Assembly: GCF_021730395.1 (NCBI RefSeq)
Contig: NC_069362.1
Span: 66,729,501-66,793,500 of the forward strand
DNA length: 64,000 nucleotides
Reading direction: 5' to 3'
Source: Mercenaria mercenaria
Taxonomy: Eukaryota > Mollusca > Bivalvia > Venerida > Veneridae
A program made the translations under genes and the position numbers. The notes under the pieces are model-generated. The model was not told where the DNA came from and did not search any database. It was given only the letters and a program-made list of their open reading frames with translations. Below are positions 1-11,815 of the stretch, one piece after another. The stretch's first letter is position 1. Each line of letters starts with the position of its first letter.

Positions 1-2880
1 GCATTTTCCTACCCCCCATTTTTGAGAGGTATTTTATGGCAACTGTGTTGTCCAAGTACAACTGCACATGTTCATTTTGTACACCTCCGCAGAAAAATTG
101 CAGGCATAAAAATGCTGCCTTCAGTTCTAAATAATTTATATGTTGTTTTTTGTCATCGGATGACCAATGTCCACTTATAACACGGTTAAATGTCGTATCA
201 TGTCCTCCGTAACCAGTCATAGAACTGTCCGTTTCAATTTTTCTATCAACATTCCCATGTGAAATAGGTTTGAAAACATGACCAATATTATCTAACCACC
301 ATTTCAAGCATTCTTCACCCTGTTCACTTATTTTTATATAAGCGTCAAAATTACCTATATTCAATTTTAAAGCCCTGTCTCTTTCAATCTCTAAAGCTTT
401 ATAATGCAAAGGTCCATACAGTACCCCTGGGTCTGCTGCAACCATTTTCCCAATCAACTTAGAAAATTCTCTTATTGTAACTATTTTCTCTTTAACAATT
501 TTCACAATGTTGCTTAATATCCATGGATTTTCTTTCATTTAATGTCACAGTCATCCTCTGCGAGTTTAGCAAGAAACCCACAAACTCTATATTTTGTGTA
601 GGTACTATTATTGATTTTTTAGGGTGAGTTGTGAGACCTAATGAATCCACTAAAGACAAGGTTTCATGAACATTTTGACTGCAATCTTCAAATGTGTCCC
701 CTGATAGTAAACTGTCGTCAATATATGCTACATTTGCGTGCCCTACTTTTCTTAAAGTTGAAAATAAAGGCTTTAAAAGTTTAGTAAAAACTCTTGGGGC
801 ACAAGAAAGTCCGTTTGGGAGGCAGGTAAAATGATACAACTTGCCATCCCACCTAAATTTTAAATATTTCCTACTTTCATGATTTATTCCTACACTGTAA
901 TACGCATCTTTTAAATCAATCTTGGCAAAGAAACAATCCTGCTTCACTAATGCCAATGCTGATTTTAATGTTTCCATCTTAAAGTGTACTTTATCCACGT
1001 AATCATTTAGGCGTTTTAAATTTAAAATTAACCTATAAGAACCATCCGCTTTTGGCCGAATAAATATATTTGATATCACTTTCTCCTACCTCATGATTCG
1101 TCTCCTCTATAATATTTTTCAATTTTAATTCGTCCAAGAGCGATTGCAATAATTTGATGTTCATGAGTGTTAAATTTTATACAGGGAGCAGCTGTTAAAT
1201 CAGAAGGAGTTTCTTCGAATTCAATAGTATATCCATATTTAACGGTATTTAGTAATTTCTTGTCACAAGTTATATTTGTCCATGATTCATAGAAAGCAGA
1301 CACTTTGCCTGCCTTAAAATTTTCCGGTTTTATTTTCTAACTTATCAAAAACTTGACTTACATGATTTAATCCTGTTTGTTGTTGTTGTAATTTTCCTCC
1401 GGGGTTTTTTGAACTTGTTTTGATGCACCGGCTTCTGCCGGTATCCTTTCGATAAAAAAGACTTTGGATCTTGTGAATATCGTTGTGTTTGTTGATCTCT
1501 CTTGTCTCTTCGGCGGATGACGTCATTTTTTGACTTGAACTGACCTTGATGATCTCTCTTCCGACTTTGCTTAAATTGAGGCTTAGTCATGTCTCTACCA
1601 AGTTTCCTCATGTCATCCAAACTTTTCAGCTGTTTATCCAAACCGTCTCCCAATAAATTTTCGGTCACCTCTTTAGAATCATTGCATAGCTGGTGGTACT
1701 TCTCATTTATTCCTGGTTTTATCTGCTGTCTCCTGAGATTTGTCATATCCCTATGTGCGTAGGCCATTAACTGAAAAGAATCTCGAGCAAGCTCCAGTGA
1801 ATCCGAATCATTTCGTTCTAACAACTTGTCCATCAAGTTTACTAGAGGTATCAACCCTGCTGTCATGTATTGTTGTATTGTTTGCATTTTCCTGTCTCTC
1901 TCCTTAATGTTTTTACTGAGACTTGAGCTCACCCACAGTTCTTTGTTCACCTTTGGAACCCGTAGAAATTCACAATTACTTGGTCTCTTTTGATTGTCAC
2001 AAAGTTTTGTTGCTATCTTTCGGTCTACCGGCTGGCTTATACCAAAGTTTACCGTATCCGCTAACACACGATCAACTTTTGGCCCAGTTTCCTCAGGCTT
2101 TTTGAAATCTCTACTCATCTCCGCTAAAAGTCTTAAACTTTCAGAAGAACAGTCGTTGTTCCCCACTTGGTGGCCTTCCACTGATCCATCATCGTCCGAG
2201 TCCAATAACGAAGCGTCATTATCGGACGGGTACGAACTATCCGAATCGGAAACATCTTCATACCCACTTCCGGTTATTGTCGGAGGTTTCGGTTGTCGTG
2301 GCAGTTTTAAAAGATCACTGCGCCGGCGTTTGTCCATTTGTTTGGCTAAAGCGTCGAATTTCTTAACCAAACCTGCCACCGTTGACTGTTGCTCCAACAT
2401 GATTTTTTGATTTTGCAACATTTGCATTTGCAAATGCGAATTTACACTCATTTGCGCGTGCGTATTACTGTTTTCCCCTGCACTTCCGCCGCTTTGGCGA
2501 TCCCAGCATTCAAAGGAATGTTTATACTTGATGGCGCATGCGTAGTTGCATGAACGTCATTGTAGTTACGGGAAAACCCAGAATTGTCTCCAGTTATAGT
2601 TACTGGCGCATGCGCAAGCACATGAACGTCAGTTTGGCCGAGTCCATTACTGGTTTCTCGTGAAGGGTGCTCCGTGGGGTCCTCACAGGAATCCCCAACA
2701 ATGTGAATCTGATTGTGGATAGAATCCCCGACCAAACCCCTAACTTCGGCAGTCTGAGACTGATTATTCCGAGAAGTTACAGCCGAGTTATGTTGTTCCA
2801 ACGAACTATATGTTTCATTTCCAGACGGCATCCTAAGACTTTTATAAATCCGATTGTTATCCATATTCACAAACGAACGT
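1..2880 (-). mobile_element. DIRS-like retrotransposon fossil (gag-like, RT, RNase H)
   Basis: Remains of a tyrosine-recombinase (DIRS/Ngaro-type) retrotransposon read on the minus strand. From its 5' side it holds gag-like coding sequence (about 2870-1345: charged, with a low-complexity acidic stretch and a basic C-terminus), a reverse transcriptase (about 1303-492, with the YIDD active-site box and the YIDDSLL-type context usual in DIRS RTs), and an RNase H region (about 490-1) recognisable by its LDNTVAIKY motif. The element runs off the left edge, so the recombinase end is not in view. It is broken, with a few interruptions between otherwise long open stretches, which suggests a moderately young copy. 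The family call rests on the RT/RNase H motif style; an LTR element is less likely because I see no protease or integrase and no LTR. Confidence 0.75.
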
Positions 2881-4271
2881 AGAATACAAAGTTAGTAAGG
2901 GGCCGCCATTATTCGAGCATCAAGTGCTTATAGTACTGTACAAGAAAAGACGAAATTTTCATAAATCAAATGCTTTGACACTAAAAATATTCCGTCAGTT
3001 TGATAAATAATGTGTTCCTGTTTTATATTCCAAAAAGATTTCCGGAATCAACACTTTTGAATATAATGAAAAGATCGATTATTGATTAGTTTATTTTCGA
3101 GTTCTAGTCCACGTGAAAGCTTTCTTTGTTCTGAGGCTAGGTCACGTGACAGCAGGCGAGTTCACTCCTAGAATTCTCAAAGGGTGGATTGGTCCGATAG
3201 AATATGCAATCTGAATAAGTCACAAAAGCAAGAAACCTTTTCATATACAGACGACAATTGTAACAAGGAAAATCTTTTAAAAAGCAATTCTCTACATAAA
3301 AGACTCTTATCACAACCTTATTCATGTGATACGCAGACCGTATTCAGCTCTTTCTTTAATTTGATATATGTTGGTATTTGAACAGGTTTTTATCTTATTT
3401 ATTAAACTTACTTATCATTTTGAGATATATCAATATTCTTGCTAAATATACTGAGCCAAAGTTAGCTTTAAAACTGTGAACAGCGTCGTTTAGGATAAAC
3501 GCTTTGTCTACATTTCACTCAGCGTAGCACAGTCAACAGAGTGAAAGAAATTGACACTCCCGTCCAATCAGACAGAGTGTTGCATATATCTTCCATTTTG
3601 ATGAATTATCTATAATGCGTTATCAAGTAGTTTGATTTGCAAACTGAAGTCACATGGCATAAGCAACGAAAACGAATTTAGACGGCGTCGCCGAAAAAAA
3701 CTGTAGGAAGTGCCAAATTATAAATCTTGTACGTTATGTGAGTCAAATCCTCAAAATGCAGGAATTCTACCAACATGCTGGAATCTAATAAAAAAAATCA
3801 TTACCTTTTTTTTGGCATCTCATAAATCTATATACTTTTGTATCATAGCTCGGTGTTTTTTCTTAACAAATTGTTGGTTCATAGTTTGTGCTATATTACT
3901 GGTCTATATTATAATAACACATGTTTACTGGGGCTAAATAGTAAAAACTATAGAAATAAGAGTGCGAAAATTAATTTCTGATGTCATGTCATAAAACCCT
4001 TATTGAATGGCTTGCAGTTCAATATCCAGAACTATTGGCCCTTGGGCAGTATTTTTGACAAGCAGCTGACAAGCCATTTAATAAGTGTATGCTGATAATG
4101 GACAGTTAATCCCAATGAAAAAGTGAAATTCCAATTTGAATTTGAAATCCATTTAATCATATCCACACGAAATAGCCTTTAAGACCAAATCCAGGAATCT
4201 TCATCCTCATGAAATAAATAGATTTCATAATATTCATACTAATAAATAAATGATGTTTATGTCACTTACAG
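2881..4271. other. Unannotated intergenic stretch
   Basis: AT-rich sequence with no convincing exon or named repeat. The part next to 2880 may include the untranslated end of the DIRS-like fossil, but no terminal repeat could be matched inside the window. Short open frames here have no family features. Confidence 0.4.
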
Positions 4272-4450
4272 ATTACATTGTTGAGAAGAAACCTACAGAC
4301 AGTGATACCTGGTGGAAGGTGTCTGCCATTCCATGTATTGACCGGAACTACCTTGTAGGCGATCTTGTTGAAGGTTCTGATATGGAATTCTGTAGTCAAG
4401 AGTGATCCAAGTGGTGCAAGCAGCCTGGCCAAGGTCAAGGAAAAGATTGA
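4272..4450 (+). pseudogene. Decayed fibronectin type III exon, titin/twitchin-like
   Basis: After an acceptor-like TTACAG the reading starts with YIVEKKPTDSDTWWKVS and continues through a DRNYLVGDLVEGSDMEF segment. This is the pattern of the middle and late strands of an Fn3 domain from giant muscle proteins (titin, twitchin), where YxVEK, W.KV, Y.V..L.EG..Y.FRV follow in order. The G strand (DPSGASSLAKVKEKI) resumes in another frame, so there is a frameshift near 4388 and a stop in the first frame. No other exon of a muscle protein lies nearby. Best read as a stranded exon copy or the relic of a retrocopied or rearranged gene. A diverged but functional exon is less likely because of the frameshift. 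Confidence 0.6.
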
Positions 4451-4708
4451 TATGTTAATTGCAGGGCATCAAGTTACCTATATTTTCCAATATTTTGGGC
4501 CTTTACCTATAATAACCTATAAAATCCTACATTTGGCCAAAATAACTATAAATACCTATAATTTGGAATTTTTGGTAAGCATAAAATACAGATCCATCAA
4601 CAAACAAGAGTTCATCCAAAAGGAAGCATGAAGATACTGGAACTGTTTACAAGAAATTGAAAAAGGTCTCGTCAAACAGTATCAGAAGACCTTGGGTGAA
4701 AAGATTTC

Positions 4709-4836
4709 AGGTTTTGTCATGTTTGTAGAGCTCCCGGTTTTGTCATGTTTGTAGAGCTTCCGGTTTTGTCATGTTTGTAGAGTTCGATTCCAGGTTTTGT
4801 CATGTTTGTAGAGCTCCAGGTTTTATCATGTTTGTA
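4709..4836. repeat. 26-bp tandem repeat, about 5 copies
   Basis: Five copies of a unit beginning GGTTTTGTCATGTTTGTAGA. The second and third are nearly identical; the fourth carries a short insertion before the next copy. Non-coding minisatellite. Confidence 0.85.
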
Positions 4837-5206
4837 ATTTCTTACTGCCTTAACTTATTGATGCTTATGGTTCTGTAGGAAACATCATGATTTTTCCTTT
4901 TCATTCATGTAAGAAATACAGAACCAGATACAGTATTATTTATAATATAGTTTCAGTTTCAGTTTATTGGCAAATCAGCATTTGTACAATGCCTTTGGCT
5001 TTTACAAACATACATATACATCATGCTGTCAAAACTTTAAAATATGGTACTTGTGTGATGAGCCTTAAATCCGTATTGAAACAGATTTTAGCACTGATGA
5101 ATTTTAGTCTAGGTTCTGCCATGAAAACTTAATCACAGCTTAATCCTGATTACTACAGATATTGAATAAGTGAGTCACACAGGTAATGGAGAACAATTTT
5201 GTTTTA
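4837..5206. other. Unannotated stretch before a hairpin-ended repeat
   Basis: AT-rich DNA with no supported gene. An 81-residue open frame at 4887-5132 has no recognisable domain and is probably chance. Confidence 0.3.
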
Positions 5207-7111
5207 AGCTCAACTGAGCAGTGCTCTGAGGGTGAGCTATTGTGATCATGCTGTGTCGGTCATGCGTGTGTTTGTTCGTCCGTCCGTCGTCAACAATAAT
5301 TATTGTGTGAAACACATCTTCTCCAAAACCACTTAGTGGATTTTGATGAAACTGTATGGATGTTCCTTGGATGGTCCTCTACCAAAATTGTTCAAATGGT
5401 TCCGCTTAGTTGCACATAGGGGCAGCCAGTGCTAAAAATAGAAAAATCTTCAAACAACATCTTCTCCTAAACCAATGGTCCGTCCTTATGTCATCCTCTA
5501 CCAAGATTGTTCAAATTATACAAAATCGTCAAAAAACATGGCCGCCAGGGGCTAGATCACTTTTCCCTGTATGTATATAGTAGAAATTTAAAAAATCTTT
5601 TGTGAAACTGCAAACCAGATTTTAAAAATTTTTTACACATAATTTAATGGTCCTTGTGTGACCCTCTACCAAGATTGCTCAAATTACTTTCATTCGTCAC
5701 TTTTCCGTGTATGTCTAATAGTGAAAACGTTTTTTTTGTTTTTTGTTGGATTTAACGTGGCACCGACACATGATAGGTCATATGGCAACTTTCCAGCTTT
5801 AGTGGTGGAGGAAGAGCCCAGGTGCCCCTCCATGCATAATTTCATCACGAGCGGGCACCTGGGTAGAACCACCAACCTTCTGTAAGCCAGCTGGATGGTT
5901 TCCTCACATGAAGAATTCAACGCCTCGAGTGAGGCTTGAACCCACATCGATGAGGGGCAAGTGATTTGAAGTCAGCGACCTTAACCACTTGGCCACGGAG
6001 GCCCCAATCCTTTAAAATTTAAAATTAAAACTTTAAAAATGTTCTCGTGTGAAACTGCTCACCCGATTTTAAAATAATTTTATACAAATAGTTCTTGCGT
6101 AGTCCTTTCCCAAGATTGTTCATATTATTCAGATTCGTCAAAAAACATAGCCATTAGAGGGCATAGTCACTTTTCCCTATATGTATATAGTGGAAACTTG
6201 CTAAATCTGCTTTTGTGAAACTGTGCGCCAGATTTTAAAATAATTTTACACAAATGGTTCTTGTGTGATCCTTTCCGATTCGTCAAAAAACATGGCTGCC
6301 AGGGGGCGTGGTCACTTTTTCCTATATGTATATAGTAGAAGTGTCTCATCACCTCAACGCAAGAAGTGGATAATAACTGCACTGACTTAAAGAAGGACTT
6401 ATTTACTTTCTGCGCCAAGGTGACGAAATGTCTTGTATAAAACTTTTAGCCCAATTTTTCAATAATTTTACACAAATGGTTCTTGTCTGACCTTCTACAG
6501 ATAGAGTTCAAAATTGTTTGATTTGTTTTAAAACATGGCCGCCAGAGGGTGTCGTCACCTTTCATCAACACATCTCCAAAAATACTGAATGGATTTGATG
6601 AAACTTTACACAGATGATCTCTGGGTAGCCCTCTTTTAAAGTTTTTTAAATGGTTCTGGTTTATTGCACATATGGGTCTTTTTGGCTAGAAATAGGGTTT
6701 CAGCTATCAGACTTTAAAAATCTTTCTTTCTCAAGCTTTGATATTTGACATGTGATATAAGGGTCTCTACCATAATTGTCCAAATTATTGCCCTAAGGTA
6801 AAAAATGTCCATGCCCCTGTGTGCGACATGTACTTGCTGTAGGCTTATATATAAGAAACTTTGAAAATCTTCTTCTCTGAATTCATAATAGGTAAAGTCT
6901 TGATATTTGGCGTGTGATATCAGAGTTGTACTGTCTACTATTCAGATTATTGCCCTATGTAATGTTCAAAAATGTGTGTGACATGTATATAATACACTTT
7001 TATTAGGCTAACATAAAAGAAATCTAACTTTGTACTTGTAACAGTATGTTACATAAACACACTTGAAGCCTTGTACACAGGTGAGCACTTTAGGGTCAAT
7101 GACCCTCTTGT
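5207..7111 (+). mobile_element. Hairpin-ended dispersed repeat, copy 1
   Basis: Starts with the imperfect hairpin AGCTCAACTGAGCAGTGCTC..GGTGAGCT, followed by TATTGTGATC and a CCGTCCGTCGTC run. It ends with a GGTGAGC box, the short hairpin AGGGTCAATGACCCT, and CTTGT. In between are diverged internal repeats containing 'gatgaaactt..acacaaatgg' and 'catggccgccagggggcg' phrases. The same start and end are shared by copies at 21051-22374 and 29504-30842. No transposase is visible, so it is non-autonomous. A V-SINE is inserted in reverse orientation at 5731-6005. The class is unknown; the 3' hairpin close to the end resembles Helitron-like termini, but this is inference. Confidence 0.6.
5731..6005 (-). 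mobile_element. V-SINE (RUDI-like), nested in a hairpin-ended repeat
   Basis: Read on the minus strand it begins GGGGCCTCCGTGGCCAAGTG, a tRNA-derived head with A-box, and has GGCTTACAGAAGGTTGGTGG and 'acccaggtgcccgctcgtgatgaa' body phrases. It ends in a 'cgtTAAATCCAACAAAAAA' tail with an A-rich stretch. It aligns over its whole length with the plus-strand copy at 17005-17272. I recognise the family as the mollusc V-SINE called RUDI, from memory. Near full length, so a late arrival in the host repeat. Confidence 0.75.
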
Positions 7112-7446
7112 ATGGAGATATATTCAAAAAAAATTTCCTTAACTTTAACTAGATATCAACCTTTTTCTGTTTCCCTGTGCTATATTAAGTAATGAAAGAG
7201 AGAGCTGGTAGGTGGTGGTAGAAAAAAGAAACACTAATCTGACTGGTTTTCTTCATTAGTAGGCAACCTATGATATCCTGGCCTCTAGATACCTATATTG
7301 ATCTTACTTATATTTTTAACTCTTCATATCACTTGATGCCCAGAAATTTGAAAAAAATACACATACTGATAAAAATGGTGGAAGTTTTTATGTGAGTGTA
7401 AGTTATGAATATGGTTAAATGCTGACAAAATCTTAGCCATATTTTT
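7112..7446. other. Spacer between hairpin-ended repeats
   Basis: AT-rich spacer with no gene, tRNA or clear repeat boundary. Confidence 0.3.
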
Positions 7447-8074
7447 AGCTCACCTGAGCACAAAGTGCTCAGGGGTGAGCTATTGTGATCGCTCACCGTC
7501 CGTCTGGCCACACCTTCCTTTAAACAACATCTTCTAAACCACTAGGCCAATTTTGATGAACTTTCACAGGGATGTTCTTTGGATGGTCTTCAAAAATTGT
7601 TCAAAGAATTGAATTCCATACAGAACTCTGCTTGCCATGGAAACCAAAAGGAAAAACTTTAAAAATCGTCTTGTCCGAAACCACAGGTCATAGGGCTTTG
7701 TTATTTGGTATGTAGCATCATCTAGTGGTTCTCTACAAAGATTGTTCAAATTATCTCCCTAGAGTCAAATATGGCCCTGCCCTTGGGGGTCACATGGTTT
7801 ACATAAACTTATATATAGGGAAAACTTTAAAAATTTTCTTGTCCAAAACCACAGGTCCTAGGGCTTTGATATTTGGTATGTAGCATCATCTAGTGGTTCT
7901 CTACAAAGATTGTTCAAATTATCCCCCTAGGTTCAAATATGGCTCGGCCCCGGGGATGACATGGTATATATAGACTTATTTAGGGAAAAACTTTGAAAAT
8001 CTTCTTGTCATTAACTGCAGGGCCTAGGGCTTTGATATTTGGTATGTAGCATCATTTAGTTGGCCTTTACCAAG
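7447..8074 (+). mobile_element. Hairpin-ended dispersed repeat, copy 2, 5' part
   Basis: Begins AGCTCACCTGAGCACAAAGTGCTCAGG followed by GGTGAGCTATTGTGATC. It runs through two or three ~170-bp internal repeats built on 'ggtcctagggctttgatatttggtatgtagcatcatctagtgg' and 'gttcaaattatccccctagggtcaaatatggcc'. It breaks off at 8074 in the middle of such a unit ('tttaccaag'). The unit resumes at 10232 ('ttcaaattatttccctgggg'), so the sequence from about 8075 to 10231 is inserted material. Confidence 0.6.
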
Positions 8075-8369
8075 TTTTTAGTTCACCTGAGCAGTGCTCA
8101 GGTGAGTTTTTGTGATCGTCCAATATCCGTCGTCTGTCTGCAGTCTGTCGTCTGTCTGTCAAAATTTAGCTTGTGTATGGGATAGAGGCTGTATTTTTCA
8201 ACTGATCTTCATGAAATTTTGTCAGAATGATTACCTTGATGAAGTCTAGGCCAAGTTTGAAAATGGGTCATCCGGGATCAAAAACTAGGTCATTAGGTCA
8301 AATAAAATATAACCCTTGTGTATGTGATAGAGGCAGTACTTTTCATTTGATCTTTATAGAAAGTTTATT
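8075..8369 (+). mobile_element. Hairpin-ended dispersed repeat, copy 3, truncated
   Basis: A second 5' end, AGTTCACCTGAGCAGTGCTC followed by AGGTGAGTTTTTGTGATC, then 'ccgtcgtctgtctg' and 'cttcatgaaattttgtcagaatg' phrases. It is cut at 8369 by the element that starts at 8370 and its 3' half is missing. Confidence 0.5.
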
Positions 8370-10231
8370 ATGTCTCCCCCTCCCCTCTCGGGGAGACATA
8401 TTGTTTTTACCCTGTCCGTCCATCTGTACGTTCGTCACACTTCATTTCCGAGCAATAACTGGAGAACCATTTGACCTAGAACCTTCAAACTTCATAGGTT
8501 GGTTGGGCTTATGGAGGAGACGACCGCTATTGTTTTTGGGGCCAAAGGTCAAGGTCACAGGGGCCTGAACATGGAAAACCATTTCCTATCAATAACTTGA
8601 GAATCACTTGACCCAGAATGTTGAAACTTCATAGGATGATTGGTCATGCAGAGTAGATGACCCCTATTGATTTTTTGGTCACTCCGTTGAAGGTCAAGGT
8701 CACAGGGGCCTGAACATGGGAAACCATTTCCGAGCAATAACGTGAGAACGACTTGGCCCAGAATGTTGAAACTTCATAGGATGATTAGTCATGCAGAGTA
8801 GATGACCCCTATTGATTTTGGGGCCACTCCGTCAAAGGTCAAGGTCACGGGCCTGAACATGGAAAACCATTTCCAATCAGTAACTTGAGAATGACTTGAC
8901 CAAGAATGTTGAAACTTCATAGGATGATTGTTCATGCAGAGTAGATGACTCCTATTGATTTTGGGGTCTTTCGGATGAAGGTCAAGGTCACAGGGGCCTG
9001 AATATGGAAAACCATTTCCAATCAGTAACTTAAGAATGACTTGACCAAGAATGTTGAAACTTCATAGGATGATTGTTCATGCAGAGTAGATGACTCCTAT
9101 TGATTTTGGGGTCATTCGGATGAAGGTCAAGGTCACAGGGGCCTGAACATGGAAAACCATTTCCGATCAATAACTTGAGAACGACTTGACCCAGAACGTT
9201 GAAACTTCATAGGATGATTGGGCATGCAGAGTAGATGACCCCTATTGATTTTGGGGCCACTCCATTGAAGGTCAAGGTCACAGGGGCCTGAACATGGAAA
9301 ACCATTTCCGATCAATAACTTGAGAACGACTTGACCAAGAATGTTGAAACTTCATAGGATGATTGGTCATGCAGAGTAGATGACCCCCCCTATAGATTTT
9401 GGGGTCACTCCATTGAAGGTCAAAGTCACAGGGACCTGAACATGGAAAACCATTTCTGATCAGTAACTTGAGAACGACTTGACCAAGAATGTTGAAACAT
9501 AATAGGATGATTGGTCATGCAGAGTAGATGACCCCTATTGATTTTTGGGTCATTTGGATTAAGGTCAAGGTCACAGGGACCTGAACATGGAAAACTATTT
9601 CCGATCTATAACTTGAGAACGACTAGACCCAGAATGTTGAAACTTCATAGGATGATTGGATATGCAGAGTAGATGACCCCTATTTATTTTCGGGTCACTC
9701 CATTAAAGGTCAAGGTCACAGGAGCCTGAACATGAAAAACCATTTCCGATCAATAACTTGAGAACCACTTGATTCAGAATGTTGAAACTTCATAGGATGA
9801 TTGGATATGCGTAGTAGATGACCCATATAGATTTTGGGATCACTCTATTAAAGGTCAAGGTCACAGGGGCCTGAACATGGAAAAACATTTCCGGTCAGTA
9901 ACTTGAGAACTACTTGGCCCAGAATTTTGAAACTTCATAGGATGATTGGACATGCAGAGTAGATGACCCCTACTGATTTTGGGGTCACCCAATCATGGGC
10001 CAAGGTCATATGGTCTTGAACATGGAAAACAGTTTCCAGTTTATAAGTTGAGAACCACTTAGCCCAGAATGTTGAAACTTTGTGGAATGATTGGACATGC
10101 CAAATAGATTATTCTTATTGCATCCAGCCACCAGTGTTGCTTAGACTTTTGCTCCTGTCCCCTGTTGACTTCCTGCCTATATGACTATGCATTGGGGGAG
10201 ACATGTGCTTTTTTACAAAAGCATCTTCTAG
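8370..10231 (+). mobile_element. GTCTCCCCC-hairpin element with ~145-bp internal repeats, copy 1
   Basis: Begins with the hairpin ATGTCTCCCCC..GGGGAGACAT, then TATTGTTTTTACCCTGTCCG. The body has about 11 copies of a ~145-bp unit that carries AAGGTCAAGGTCACAGGGGC and 'gttgaaacttcataggatga'. The end is 'GGGGGAGACATGTGC', a short hairpin TGCTTTTTTACAAAAGCA, and TCTTCTAG followed by T. A second copy with the same ends lies at 15356-16934, which fixes the boundaries. No open frame codes for a transposase. The 3' hairpin followed by CTAG and a host T is Helitron-like, but the 5' end is not the usual TC, so the class is only a suggestion. Confidence 0.7.
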
Positions 10232-10507
10232 TTCAAATTATTTCCCTGGGGTCAAATATGGCCCTGCCCTGGGGGCACATGATTTAAATAGTCTTGTACA
10301 AGGAAAAACCTTTAAAAACATTATTGTCTTAAATCATAAGGCCCAGAGCCTTATGCTCTAGTGGTTCTCTACCAAGATTGTTCAAATCGTGACCCTGGGG
10401 CCAGTATAGGCCATGCCAGGGTAGTCCCTTGTTTTACATAGACTTGTTCATCTTGAATTGTCTTAATAATGACCTACTCACCTACTTTCTTGTTCAAAAA
10501 CAGCTAA
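10232..10507 (+). mobile_element. Hairpin-ended dispersed repeat, copy 2, 3' part
   Basis: Resumes the internal repeat broken at 8074 ('ttcaaattatttccctggggtcaaatatggcc') and carries on to 'tgacctactcacctactttcttgttc'. The expected GGTGAGC plus terminal hairpin is not seen before the next element starts at about 10508. Confidence 0.5.
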
Positions 10508-11212
10508 AGCTCAAGGTGAGCTTTTGTGATCACCCTGTGTCTGTCGTCCGTCGTCAACAGTTTGACTGTTAACACTCTAGAGGTCACAATTTTGGCCCAA
10601 TCTTTACTAGGTCACAAGGTAAAATCAAAGGAAAAGCGTGTAAACACTCTAGAAACCACATTTATGACTGTACCTTCATGAAACTTGGTCAGAATATTAA
10701 CCTTGATGGTCTTTAGGTCAAGTTTGAATCTTTGTCATCTGGGGTAAAAAACTAGGTCACCAGATCAAATCGACAGAATAGCTAGTTAACACTCTAGAGG
10801 CCACATTAATGTTAACCTTGATGACCTTTTGGTCGAGTTCGAATCTTGGTCATCTGGGGTAAAAAACTAGGTCACCAGATCAAATCGACAGAATAGCTAG
10901 TTAACACTCTAGAGGCCACATTAATGTTAACCTTGATGACCTTTTGGTCGAGTTCGAATCTTGGTCGTGAGTAATGTGACCTACTGACCTACTTTCTTGT
11001 TTTTTAAGATACAGCCTTGGAATTTGAATGACATGTATAGTTTTGTTCACGGATCTTAAAACTGACTCAGTGACCATGAATGTGACCTACTGACCTACAT
11101 TCTTGTTTTTTAAGATACAGCCTTGAAATTTGGATGACATGTACAGTTCAGCAAACCGATCTTAAAACTGAATTTCAGTAACCATGAATTTGACCTACTG
11201 ACCTACTTTCTT
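10508..11212 (+). mobile_element. Hairpin-ended dispersed repeat, copy 4
   Basis: Starts at a shortened hairpin AGCTCAAGGTGAGCT, then TTTGTGATCACCCTGTGTCT and 'cgtcaacagtttgactgttaacactctagaggtcac'. Internal units contain 'aaactaggtcaccag.tcaaatc'. It includes an exact 115-bp duplication (10736-10850 and 10851-10965). The 3' part has the 'tgtgacctactgacctac' and 'ttttttaagatacagcc' phrases also found at 30615-30760, but it passes into an AT-rich array before any end is reached. Confidence 0.55.
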
Positions 11213-11815
11213 AATATTTTAGCATCAGTTTTAGAAAGTTTTTTAACGAAATTAAAGAATTTAAAGCGAGCCAAAGATTTAAAATTAAAAGGAAGATTTT
11301 TAATGAAGCCAAAGATTGAAAAGAATCTAAAGATTTAAAATTAGAAGAAATATTTTTAATGAAGCCAAAGATTTTAAAGGGAGCTAAAGATTCATAATAA
11401 AAAGAAAGTTTTTTAACGAAACCAAAGAATTTAAAGTAAGCCAAAGATTTTAAATTAGAAGAAATATTTTTAATGAAGCCAAAGATTGAAAAGAATCTAA
11501 AAATTTTAAATTAGAAGAAAGATTTTAAATGAAACCAAGGATTTTAAAGTGAGAAAAAGATTTTAAATTATAAGAAAGATTTTAAATGATACCAAAGATT
11601 TTAAAGGGAGCTAAAGATTCATAATAAAAAGAAAGTTTCTTAACAATACCAAAGGATTTAAAGGGAGCCAAAGATTTTAAATTAGAAGGAATATTTTAAA
11701 TGATACCAAACATTTTAAAAGGAGCCAAAGATTTTAAAGGGAGCTATAGATTCATAATGAAAAGAAAGTTTTTTTAACAATACCAAGGAATTTAAAGGGA
11801 GCCAAAGATTATAAA
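11213..11815. repeat. AT-rich degenerate tandem array (~60-bp units)
   Basis: Alternating blocks built on 'aatgaagccaaagattttaaa', 'gaaagttttttaacgaaacc' and 'agggagctaaagattcataa', repeated about ten times with substitutions. It lies between a plus-strand and a minus-strand hairpin-ended repeat. Its strand bias (purine-rich on plus) leaves a long but meaningless open frame on the minus strand. Confidence 0.7.

Noticed and set aside
8227-9315. Open frames in the GTCTCCCCC element
   Set aside because: They follow the internal repeat period and contain no transposase motif.
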